Below the pieces are notes generated by a model. That model was not told where the DNA came from. It searched no databases and saw only the letters and a list, made by a program, of their open reading frames with translations. From an uncultured Bacillota bacterium (GTDB lineage: Bacteria > Bacillota_I > Bacilli_A > Erysipelotrichales > Erysipelotrichaceae): 5,371 nucleotides of DNA. A program made the position numbers and the translations under genes. The stretch is from assembly GCA_949287785.1 (NCBI GenBank), contig CASEHR010000008.1:1-5371 (forward strand). Direction: 5' to 3'. How positions within the stretch are numbered: position 1 is the first letter of the stretch; every line of letters starts with the position of its first letter. Positions 1-5,279 of this stretch are shown piece by piece.

Positions 1-191
1 CGATGGCGATCAGGACTTTGAGCATTTGCGTCAGCGGTGCATTCTTCTGGCCCGGGGATGCCGCAAGCGGCAGTGCAGCTGCCTGGATCGGTTCTTTGAG
101 CTACAACATGCCATATTGTGTTGCGACGATGGTCATGCTGATGGTGATCGTTCCTTTGGCTATGATAAGAATTAAACCTTTAGTCAGATAA
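1..191 (+). CDS. ThiT-like ECF transporter S-component, C-terminal part (5' end outside window)
   Basis: This is the last 62 or so codons of an integral membrane protein. The reading frame is open from the first base and ends at TAA 189-191; the ATG at 3 is probably internal, because the gene continues upstream. Seen: a segment containing SGAFFW (visible residues 11-16), then a GSLSYN stretch (30-35), then a hydrophobic helix at about 36-56 and a short basic tail (RIKPLVR). This pattern resembles the end of the thiamine-binding S-component ThiT, where a G-x-x-F-W motif is followed by Y-S-L-x-Y-N and a last membrane helix. S-components give substrate specificity to energy-coupling-factor vitamin importers in the cytoplasmic membrane. 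Compared with ThiT as I remember it, the Gly, Trp and Asn ligand positions are kept, but the His and first Tyr positions are not, so the substrate may differ from thiamine. It could be another membrane protein of similar shape; only about a third of the protein is visible. Confidence 0.5.
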   Translation, partial: MAIRTLSICVSGAFFWPGDAASGSAAAWIGSLSYNMPYCVATMVMLMVIVPLAMIRIKPLVR

Positions 192-196
192 TGGTG

Positions 197-202
197 TATA
201 AT
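197..202 (+). promoter_or_regulatory. Candidate -10 element (TATAAT) for the ntdp gene
   Basis: A perfect TATAAT lies in the 18-bp gap between the ThiT-like stop (191) and the ntdp ATG (210). No good -35 box is visible: the nearest candidates upstream (for example TTAAAC at 172-177, 19-bp spacer) match poorly, and the TG before the hexamer is one base out of register for an extended -10. Transcription from this box would start about 7 bases after the last T, near 209-210, which is the first base of the start codon. There is no Shine-Dalgarno sequence in the gap. The hexamer is certain; promoter activity is inferred. Confidence 0.5.
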
Positions 203-209
203 ACTCCCG

Positions 210-767
210 ATGAGCAATTTGAAGATCGGTGACAGTGTATATATCCAGTCTTATAAACATGATGGTTCTTTACATCGCTCATGGTGTAAAGGACTTTTAA
301 TTGATAAGCCTAAAGATACATTTGTGGTAGTGACAGACCATACCTGGGTCGTTGAAAGCGACGGCCGCCGTTGGTTGACCAAGGAACCGGCGATCTGCTT
401 TTTGTATGAAAAGCGCTGGTTCAATGTGATCTCAATGATAAGACGTACAGGCATCTACTACTATTGCAACATGGCCAGTCCATCACTTTATGATGGCGAA
501 GCGATCAAAAACATCGACTATGATCTCGATGTCAAAGTCTGCAGCGATATGAGCTATGAGATCCTGGATGAAGATGAATATCAGATGCACAGCCGCTTGA
601 TGCATTATCCGCAAGCAGTCAAAAGAATCATCGAAGATGAGATGCAAAAGCTCATTGAAATGATCAAAAAGCGTGAGTATCCCTTTGATGAACGATATAT
701 AAATGATTATCTGATGGCTTATTTCAATGGCGATCATAAGGAGAACAGAAATGGAAATAATCAGTAA
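210..767 (+). CDS. ntdp: Ntdp-family nucleoside tri-/diphosphatase (DUF402)
   Basis: A 185-residue soluble protein of the DUF402 family, equivalent to S. aureus Ntdp and B. subtilis YgaC, which hydrolyse nucleoside tri- and diphosphates with a divalent metal. It is close to family length (about 175-180 residues) and collinear with it. Visible motifs: IQSYKHDG (12-19), ESDGRRW (49-55; family ESDGRTW), the ICF/WFNV stretch (62-73), YYYCNMASP (83-91), NIDYDLDVKV (101-110) and LDEDEY (119-124). The acidic residues of the last two motifs (D103, D105, D107, D120, E121, D122) and N87 are expected to hold the metal and phosphates. The charged C-terminal helix (about 135-170) is more variable, and the tail (KENRNGNNQ) is polar. 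The ATG at 210 gives the N-terminus the family expects, although it lacks a Shine-Dalgarno sequence. The gene overlaps tsaE by 17 bp, so it probably heads the t6A operon. The physiological role is not settled even for characterised members. Confidence 0.92.
   Translation: MSNLKIGDSVYIQSYKHDGSLHRSWCKGLLIDKPKDTFVVVTDHTWVVESDGRRWLTKEPAICFLYEKRWFNVISMIRRTGIYYYCNMASPSLYDGEAIKNIDYDLDVKVCSDMSYEILDEDEYQMHSRLMHYPQAVKRIIEDEMQKLIEMIKKREYPFDERYINDYLMAYFNGDHKENRNGNNQ
738..745 (+). promoter_or_regulatory. Shine-Dalgarno site fixing the tsaE start
   Basis: AAGGAGAA lies inside the end of ntdp, with its GGAG core ending 7 bases before the ATG at 751. The in-frame ATG at 727 has no comparable site and would add eight residues (MAIIRRTE) not expected in TsaE. 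This site therefore supports 751 as the start. Confidence 0.85.
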
Positions 768-1200
768 GAGCGCTCAGATGACAGTTGACATCGGCTGTCG
801 TTTGGGAAAGATATTAGGTCCTGACAGTGTAATCGCCTTAAATGGTGATCTTGCTGCCGGCAAAACCATGCTGACAAAAGGAATCGGTCAGGCTTTGAAC
901 ATCAAAGAAGTGATCAATTCGCCGACGTTTACCATCCTGAAGATATATCACGGCGATATGACTTTATATCATATCGACGCTTATCGTCTTTATGAGAATC
1001 CCTACGATCTGGGTTTTGAAGAGTATGTCGATGCGGGCGGGATCATGGTCATTGAATGGTATGACTATATCAAAGATCAGCTTGATGTCGACCATCTGAG
1101 CATCGATATCGGATATATCGATGAAAATACCCGCAGTCTGCATCTGACTGCCCATGGATCAAAATACGAAAGAGTATTAAAGGAGTTAGAGATATGCTGA
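751..1200 (+). CDS. tsaE: tRNA t6A biosynthesis ATPase TsaE
   Basis: TsaE (YjeE/YdiB family) is the P-loop ATPase that binds the TsaB-TsaD complex and powers or resets the transfer of threonylcarbamoyl to A37 of tRNAs reading ANN codons; it acts in the cytoplasm. The product from 751 is 149 residues, typical of the family. Seen: Walker A motif GDLAAGKT (32-39; most relatives have GDLGAGKT), the switch-like SPTFTI (57-62), LYHIDAYRL (72-80) with the conserved Asp, the GFEEY segment (88-92) and VIEW (100-103), which carries the family's Glu-Trp pair. It overlaps ntdp by 17 bp upstream and tsaB by 7 bp downstream, so translation is probably coupled. All core motifs are intact and the protein should be active. 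The family is usually essential or near-essential. Confidence 0.96.
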   Translation: MEIISKSAQMTVDIGCRLGKILGPDSVIALNGDLAAGKTMLTKGIGQALNIKEVINSPTFTILKIYHGDMTLYHIDAYRLYENPYDLGFEEYVDAGGIMVIEWYDYIKDQLDVDHLSIDIGYIDENTRSLHLTAHGSKYERVLKELEIC

Positions 1201-1781
1201 CATTGTGCATGGATACTTCATTTAGATATCTGACGCTCGTCCTCATCGAAGATGACAGGATCATCGCTTCGATCCAAGAGGAGAGTTTCAAAAAACAGTC
1301 AGAACTTATCTTCGTCCGTCTGGAAGAGCTTTTTAAAAAAGCCGGCAAGGAACCGCTCATGATCGACAGCATCTGCATAAGCGATGGGCCGGGATCTTAT
1401 ACCGGGGTAAGGATCGCCATGACGATCGCCAAGACCTTGTCTCAGATTAGGGGGTTGGATCTGTATACCATATCGACACTGAGATTATATTCCGGATATA
1501 AAAGGAAGACGATGGTCATCATGGATGCCAGAGCCAAGCGGGCGTATGTGGGCGCATATGATGAAGGTGATGTCCTTATTGCCGATTCAGTTATGTCCCT
1601 GGATGAGATCGATCCTTCCGGTTATGAGCTTGTCGGCGATCTCAGTTTACTGGGTAAAGATGATGTCGTTCCGGATATCGCCGATGCTTTCTTAAGCACA
1701 AAAAAGGTCTGGCATAAAGTTGACGATATCGCTTATCTTGTACCGAGATATCTCAAGGAAAGCGAAGCATACGTACGATGA
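1194..1781 (+). CDS. tsaB: tRNA t6A biosynthesis scaffold protein TsaB
   Basis: TsaB is the non-catalytic ASKHA-fold partner of TsaD in the bacterial t6A complex, serving as the platform on which TsaD and TsaE assemble. Seen: N-terminal CMDTS (5-9; family LaiDTS), SDGPGSYTGVRIAMTIAKTLS (in 63-83), the most recognisable block of the family, DARAKRAYVGAY (111-122; family DARR-x-E-V-Y) and the closing PRYLKESEAYVR (184-195). At 195 residues it is shorter than many TsaB proteins (about 220-240), with the C-terminal half compact. Where many homologues have a His before the first long helix (HS-x-x-L), this protein has Gln (KKQSEL, 33-38); TsaB is not an enzyme, so this need not matter. AAAGGAG at 1179-1185, inside tsaE, is its ribosome binding site. 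It overlaps tsaE by 7 bp and shares an ATGA with rimI. Confidence 0.95.
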   Translation: MLTLCMDTSFRYLTLVLIEDDRIIASIQEESFKKQSELIFVRLEELFKKAGKEPLMIDSICISDGPGSYTGVRIAMTIAKTLSQIRGLDLYTISTLRLYSGYKRKTMVIMDARAKRAYVGAYDEGDVLIADSVMSLDEIDPSGYELVGDLSLLGKDDVVPDIADAFLSTKKVWHKVDDIAYLVPRYLKESEAYVR

Positions 1782-2209
1782 TCGAAGAGATGAAGGTGAG
1801 TGATATCGAAGAGGTAATGACTATTGAAAACGACCTTTTCGGTGATCATTGGTCGTATGCTAATTTCCTGTATGAGATCAAAGAAAACGATTATGCCACG
1901 ATGTATAAATTGACGCTTGATGATAAGATAGTCGGCTATGTCGGTTATATGCGCCTGTATGAGAGAGCTGAGATCACCAGTATCGCTGTCAGCAGAGATC
2001 ATCAGGGTCAGGGTTATGGAAAAATGTTGTTGGAATTCATCTTGGATCGCGCGAAAGATGATGGATGTGAAGTCGTATCGCTCGAAGTCCGTGTGGACAA
2101 CGATCGGGCTTTGCGGTTATATGAAAAATATGGATTTGTCACGATGCGCAAACGTTCCCACTATTATGCCGATGGGACGGATGCCTTTGAGATGGCGAAG
2201 GGGGTTTAA
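1778..2209 (+). CDS. rimI: RimI-type protein N-alpha-acetyltransferase (GNAT)
   Basis: A 143-residue GNAT-fold acetyltransferase of the RimI group, which moves acetyl from acetyl-CoA to the N-terminal amine of ribosomal protein S18 and, in some bacteria, other proteins. Seen: strand ITSIAV (66-71) followed by the acetyl-CoA loop QGQGYG (76-81, fitting Q/R-x-x-G-x-G/A), LEVRVDNDRALRLYEKYGF (102-120) with the expected catalytic Glu (E103) and Tyr (Y115), and the RimI-like end HYYADGTDAFEMAK (128-141). The start overlaps the tsaB stop in an ATGA (1778-1781). No close Shine-Dalgarno sequence is visible (AAGGAAAG is some 16 bases upstream), so the gene is probably translated by coupling to tsaB. 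Its position between tsaB and tsaD is the usual Bacillota arrangement and is the main reason for calling it RimI over a generic GNAT. The substrate here is inferred. Confidence 0.92.
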   Translation: MIEEMKVSDIEEVMTIENDLFGDHWSYANFLYEIKENDYATMYKLTLDDKIVGYVGYMRLYERAEITSIAVSRDHQGQGYGKMLLEFILDRAKDDGCEVVSLEVRVDNDRALRLYEKYGFVTMRKRSHYYADGTDAFEMAKGV

Positions 2210-2211
2210 GG

Positions 2212-3198
2212 ATGCGAAAGATATTAGCGATCGAAACGAGCTGTGACGAAACAGCGTGTGCTATCGTCAATGAAGACCTTGAGATCGAAACATCGGTAGT
2301 CACATCACAGATCGATGTTCATGCGCGCTTCGGCGGCGTCATTCCCGAAGTGGCATCCAGAATGCATGTCGAACAGATCTCGACGATCATAAGTGAAGCA
2401 TTGAAAGGTCATGACATGGATGAGATAAGTGCAGTAGCTTACACAGTCGGACCCGGTCTTATCGGTTCTTTGCATGTAGGGGCCGCTGCCGCCAAGACAC
2501 TGGCTTTCTTTTATGGCAAGCCATTGATCGGCGTCCATCATTTGAAAGGTCACATCTTCGTCAATGAGTTGATCGAACCGCTTGCTTATCCACTTCTGGC
2601 GCTTGTTGTCAGTGGCGGACATACGGAGTTAGTCTATCTTAAGGATGATGATCACTTTACGATCTTGGGTACGACCCATGATGACGCGATCGGTGAAGCT
2701 TATGATAAGGTTGCCCGTATTATCGGATTACCATATCCGGGCGGACCGAAGATCGATAAACTGGCTAAAGAAGGCAAACCAAATTACAAGCTGCCCATGC
2801 CGAAAGTTGATGGCTACAATTTCTCTTTCAGCGGTCTTAAAAACGCTTGTTTACAGCTGGCAGAGCGGATCAGACGCAGCGGTGAAGAATTGAATGAAGC
2901 TGATCTTGCCTGCAGTTTCCAAGAAGTCGCTTTACATCATCTTTTAGATAAGACGATGAAAGTCCTGGATGATTATGAGGTCAAACATGTTCTGATCGCC
3001 GGTGGAGTCGCTGCCAATTCAAGGCTGAGGGAGTTGATGTCAGAGCACATCAAAAAACAAAAGCTGACCTTGCCGCCTTTGAAATACTGCACCGACAACG
3101 CCGTCATGATCGCTGTCGCTGCTTTTAAAGAGCTTGAGCACAATCGCTTTATTGCCTTTGATGAACCGAGCATGCCTTCAATGCCGATCGATAAATAA
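2212..3198 (+). CDS. tsaD: tRNA N6-adenosine threonylcarbamoyltransferase TsaD (Gcp/Kae1/Qri7 family)
   Basis: TsaD is the catalytic subunit of t6A synthesis: it transfers threonylcarbamoyl from threonylcarbamoyl-AMP to A37 of ANN-decoding tRNAs, working with TsaB and TsaE. The 328-residue length is normal. Seen: IETSCDET (7-14) at the start of the ASKHA fold, SQIDVHARFGGVIPEVASRMH (32-52), GPGLIGSL (80-87), the metal-site HHLKGH (109-114, with H110 and H114; many homologues have HHMEGH), VSGGHTEL (133-140), GEAYDKVAR (161-169), PGGPKID (176-182), FSFSGLKNA (204-212), GGVAANSRLR (264-273) and CTDNA (293-297), whose D295 completes the metal site. All catalytic and nucleotide-binding motifs are intact. 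AAGGGGG (2198-2204) is a reasonable ribosome binding site 7 bases before the ATG, and the gene begins 2 bp after the rimI stop. The supplier of threonylcarbamoyl-AMP (TsaC/YwlC) is not in this window. Confidence 0.97.
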   Translation: MRKILAIETSCDETACAIVNEDLEIETSVVTSQIDVHARFGGVIPEVASRMHVEQISTIISEALKGHDMDEISAVAYTVGPGLIGSLHVGAAAAKTLAFFYGKPLIGVHHLKGHIFVNELIEPLAYPLLALVVSGGHTELVYLKDDDHFTILGTTHDDAIGEAYDKVARIIGLPYPGGPKIDKLAKEGKPNYKLPMPKVDGYNFSFSGLKNACLQLAERIRRSGEELNEADLACSFQEVALHHLLDKTMKVLDDYEVKHVLIAGGVAANSRLRELMSEHIKKQKLTLPPLKYCTDNAVMIAVAAFKELEHNRFIAFDEPSMPSMPIDK

Positions 3199-3207
3199 AG
3201 TGAAATG

Positions 3208-3236
3208 TTGATACTTTTATCACATGTGATTATAAT
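3208..3236 (+). promoter_or_regulatory. Sigma-A-type promoter upstream of rex
   Basis: TTGATA (3208-3213, five of six against TTGACA), a 17-bp spacer, then a perfect TATAAT (3231-3236). Transcription would begin near 3243, giving a leader of about 20 bases that holds the rex Shine-Dalgarno sequence. It lies in the 67-bp gap between tsaD and rex, the only sizeable gap in the window. Rex, asnS and the ABC ATPase gene can therefore be transcribed apart from the t6A genes. Since no terminator is seen in the gap, readthrough from tsaD is also likely. Confidence 0.8.
3219..3230 (+). promoter_or_regulatory. Perfect 12-bp palindrome (ATCACATGTGAT) in the rex promoter spacer; candidate operator
   Basis: ATCACA|TGTGAT reads the same on both strands, has no loop, and abuts the -10 box directly, filling the downstream part of the -35/-10 spacer. 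A protein bound here would block RNA polymerase, the usual place for a repressor site. The half-sites TCACA and TGTGA occur in Rex operators, but in the opposite order (TTGTGAA-N4-TTCACAA), so this is not a canonical Rex site. It is too short, and lacks the T-run, to be a terminator. The binding protein is unknown. Confidence 0.5.
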
Positions 3237-3254
3237 AATTAGTGATGAAATATC

Positions 3255-3260
3255 AGGAGG
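3255..3260 (+). promoter_or_regulatory. Shine-Dalgarno site fixing the rex start
   Basis: A perfect AGGAGG five bases before the ATG at 3266. The in-frame GTG at 3242 and ATG at 3245 sit at the predicted transcription start and would translate through this site, so they are unlikely starts. Confidence 0.9.
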
Positions 3261-3265
3261 CATTT

Positions 3266-3892
3266 ATGAATAGGTCGATACCAAGAGTTACACTACAGCG
3301 TTATCCCGTTTATCTAAAAGCTTTGCGCAAACTGAAACAGCTTGGCGTCAAGAAGGTCATGTCTAATGAACTGGCGGAATATGTCGATATCTTGCCGACA
3401 ACGATCCGCAGAGATTTTTCTCTGATCGGTCATTTAGGGAAGCAAGGCTATGGTTATGATGTCGATGAACTGATCGAGATCTTCACTACGCAGCTGAACA
3501 TCGATTTTGATGAGCGTATCGTCTTGATCGGTGTAGGTAACCTTGGGAAGGCACTTCTCAAATATAATAACTGGGATCATGTTTTAGGAGAGATCACCTG
3601 TGCTTTTGACCGCAACATCGAAAGTATCAATGATGTCAGCATACCATTATATGATATTAAAGAATTCAAGGAGAAAAAGCCGGCGGGCTGTCGGATCGCG
3701 CTCCTTTGTGTTTCACAAGATGTCCAGGAGACAGTTGATATGTTAGTAGAAAACGGCATTAAGGGTATCGTCGATCTGACGCACGAACACTTCAGCGTTC
3801 CCGATGATGTCCATGTGCGTTATGTCGATATCGTATCATCGATCATCGAAGTCGTTTTTGAAGTCAATGAGGATAGTAATAGAAAGAGGTAG
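3266..3892 (+). CDS. rex: Redox-sensing transcriptional repressor Rex
   Basis: Rex is a homodimeric repressor that binds operators when NAD+ is plentiful and releases them when NADH rises, adjusting fermentation and respiration genes. The product from 3266 is 208 residues, normal for the family. The N-terminal winged helix (about 1-70) has RSIPRVTLQRYPVYLKAL (3-20) and the recognition region TTIRRDFSLIGHLGKQGYGY (45-64; family TIRRDFSYFGELGKRGxGY). The Rossmann domain (from about 84) has the dinucleotide loop GVGNLG (89-94), ALLKYN (96-101) and AFD (113-115). A final helix (about 186-200) should give the domain-swapped dimer. Towards the end the usual LNFAP-type motif reads VDLTH (169-173), a noticeable departure near the cofactor pocket. 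It has its own promoter and lies 3 bp before asnS, so the two are probably co-transcribed. In B. subtilis rex also lies downstream of the t6A genes. Autoregulation is plausible but not shown by the sequence. Confidence 0.95.
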   Translation: MNRSIPRVTLQRYPVYLKALRKLKQLGVKKVMSNELAEYVDILPTTIRRDFSLIGHLGKQGYGYDVDELIEIFTTQLNIDFDERIVLIGVGNLGKALLKYNNWDHVLGEITCAFDRNIESINDVSIPLYDIKEFKEKKPAGCRIALLCVSQDVQETVDMLVENGIKGIVDLTHEHFSVPDDVHVRYVDIVSSIIEVVFEVNEDSNRKR

Positions 3893-3895
3893 ATC

Positions 3896-5278
3896 ATGTT
3901 GGAATTTATGACTGCTCGTGAATTATATGAGTTGAGTTATGCAAAGAATCAGATCGAAATCGATCAGCTTGAATATGTTCAGGTGGAAGGATGGGTTAGA
4001 ACTAACCGCGACAATGGTTCGATAGGTTTTATCGAGCTCAATGACGGAACTTATTTTAAGAATGTTCAGATCGTCTATGATTCCGATCTTGCTGATTATA
4101 AGGAAGCTGCCAGGATCAAGACCGGCGCCAGCATCGGCGTTACCGGTCGCTTTATCTACACACCGGATAACAAGCAGCCTTTTGAGCTCCATGCGACGGA
4201 GATCACGCTGATCGGTGATTGTGATGATTCCTATCCGATGCAGAAGAAGAGACATACACTGGAATACTTACGGGAGATCCCTTCGCTACGGGTAAGGTCA
4301 AATACCTTCATGGCAGTCTTCAGACTGAGGAGCGTCTTGAGCATGGCGATCCATGAATTCTTCCAGAATCAGGGTTTTGTCTATGTGCACACGCCGATCA
4401 TCACATCGATGGATGGCGAGGGAGCCGGTAATATGTTCAGAGTCACGACGATCGATGATCAGGACTTCAGCAAGGACTTTTTCGGTAAAGAAGCACATCT
4501 GGCGGTCACCGGCCAATTACAGGTCGAATCCTTCTGTATGGCTTTCAGGGATGTATATACCTTTGGACCGACATTCAGAGCGGAGAACTCCAATACGACC
4601 ACACATGCTGCGGAATTCTGGATGGTCGAACCGGAGATCGCTTTTGCGGATCTGGCAGATGATATGGATCTTATGGAAGATATGGTCAAATACTGCATTC
4701 AGTATGTACTCGATAACGCACCGGAGGAGATGGCTTTCTTTGATAAATTCATCGAACCGGGACTGCTTCAAAGGATCAAAAAGCTCAAAGATCAGCATTT
4801 CAGAAGGATGACTTATACAGAAGCGATCGATATCTTGCAGAATTCAGGTGTCGAATTTGAAAATAAAGTATATTGGGGTATGGACCTGAACAGCGAACAT
4901 GAAAAGTATATCTGTGAAAAGGTCGTTGACGGTCCGGTCTTTCTGATCGATTATCCAAAAGAGATCAAGGCTTTCTATATGCGTCTCAATGATGATGGTA
5001 AGACGGTCGCTGCTTGTGATCTGCTTGTGCCGCATGTCGGTGAATTATGCGGTGGATCGCAAAGGGAAGAACGATATGATGTCTTAAAGAAGCGGATGGA
5101 AGAACTCGGCATGGATGTTCAAAGCTATCAGTGGTATCTTGATTTAAGAAAGTACGGTGGCTGTAAGCATGCGGGATTTGGTGTTGGATTCGAAAGACTT
5201 ATCATGTACCTTTCCGGCATGAAGAATATCCGCGATGTTTTGCCTTTCCCAAGGACACCGCGCAATCTAGAGTTATAG
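3896..5278 (+). CDS. asnS: Asparaginyl-tRNA synthetase
   Basis: AsnRS charges tRNA-Asn with asparagine using ATP. The 460-residue protein is collinear with E. coli AsnS (about 466) and belongs to class IIb. Domains: the N-terminal anticodon-binding OB fold at about 27-108 (VEGWVRTNRDNGSIGFIELNDG in 30-51), a hinge with YPMQKKRHTLEYLRE (113-127), then the catalytic domain with motif 1 (about 144-169, ending TPIIT), the EGAGNMF loop (175-181), GQLQVESF (206-213), motif 2 GPTFRAENSN...AEFWMVEPE (224-247), GGSQREER (386-393) and motif 3 GFGVGFERL (427-435) with FPRTPRN (451-457). The AENSN and AEFWM stretches favour AsnRS over AspRS. The loop residue after EGAG is Asn where E. coli has Glu. AAAGAGGT (3883-3890) is a fair ribosome binding site 5 bases before ATG 3896; an in-frame ATG at 3908 is a less likely start. 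It follows rex by 3 bp and precedes the ABC ATPase gene by 1 bp. Confidence 0.96.
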   Translation: MLEFMTARELYELSYAKNQIEIDQLEYVQVEGWVRTNRDNGSIGFIELNDGTYFKNVQIVYDSDLADYKEAARIKTGASIGVTGRFIYTPDNKQPFELHATEITLIGDCDDSYPMQKKRHTLEYLREIPSLRVRSNTFMAVFRLRSVLSMAIHEFFQNQGFVYVHTPIITSMDGEGAGNMFRVTTIDDQDFSKDFFGKEAHLAVTGQLQVESFCMAFRDVYTFGPTFRAENSNTTTHAAEFWMVEPEIAFADLADDMDLMEDMVKYCIQYVLDNAPEEMAFFDKFIEPGLLQRIKKLKDQHFRRMTYTEAIDILQNSGVEFENKVYWGMDLNSEHEKYICEKVVDGPVFLIDYPKEIKAFYMRLNDDGKTVAACDLLVPHVGELCGGSQREERYDVLKKRMEELGMDVQSYQWYLDLRKYGGCKHAGFGVGFERLIMYLSGMKNIRDVLPFPRTPRNLEL

Positions 5279-5279
5279 G

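Noticed and set aside
727..750. Upstream in-frame ATG for tsaE at 727
   Set aside because: It has no Shine-Dalgarno sequence and adds eight residues outside the family; ATG 751 has AAGGAGAA at the right distance.
1938..2246. Second + strand reading frame overlapping rimI and the start of tsaD
   Set aside because: It is fully covered by two well-supported genes in another frame, has no ribosome binding site and resembles no family.
3208..3224. Canonical Rex operator in the rex promoter
   Set aside because: The gap between TTGA and TCACA is 8 bases instead of 6, and the left half lacks TGTGA, so it does not match TTGTGAA-N4-TTCACAA.
3219..3230. Palindrome after tsaD as an intrinsic terminator
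   Set aside because: It is a 12-bp loopless, AT-rich palindrome with no following T-run, and lies between a good -35 and -10 pair.
3242..3265. Upstream in-frame GTG 3242 / ATG 3245 starts for rex
   Set aside because: They coincide with the predicted transcription start and lack a ribosome binding site; AGGAGG at 3255-3260 serves ATG 3266.
3923..4255. 110-codon minus-strand reading frame opposite asnS, and similar ones elsewhere
   Set aside because: They lie entirely opposite conserved coding sequence, lack ribosome binding sites and show no recognisable domain.
4353..4811. 152-codon + strand reading frame inside asnS
   Set aside because: Composition (rich in Arg, Ser, Trp) is typical of an out-of-frame shadow; asnS motifs run unbroken through this region in the true frame.
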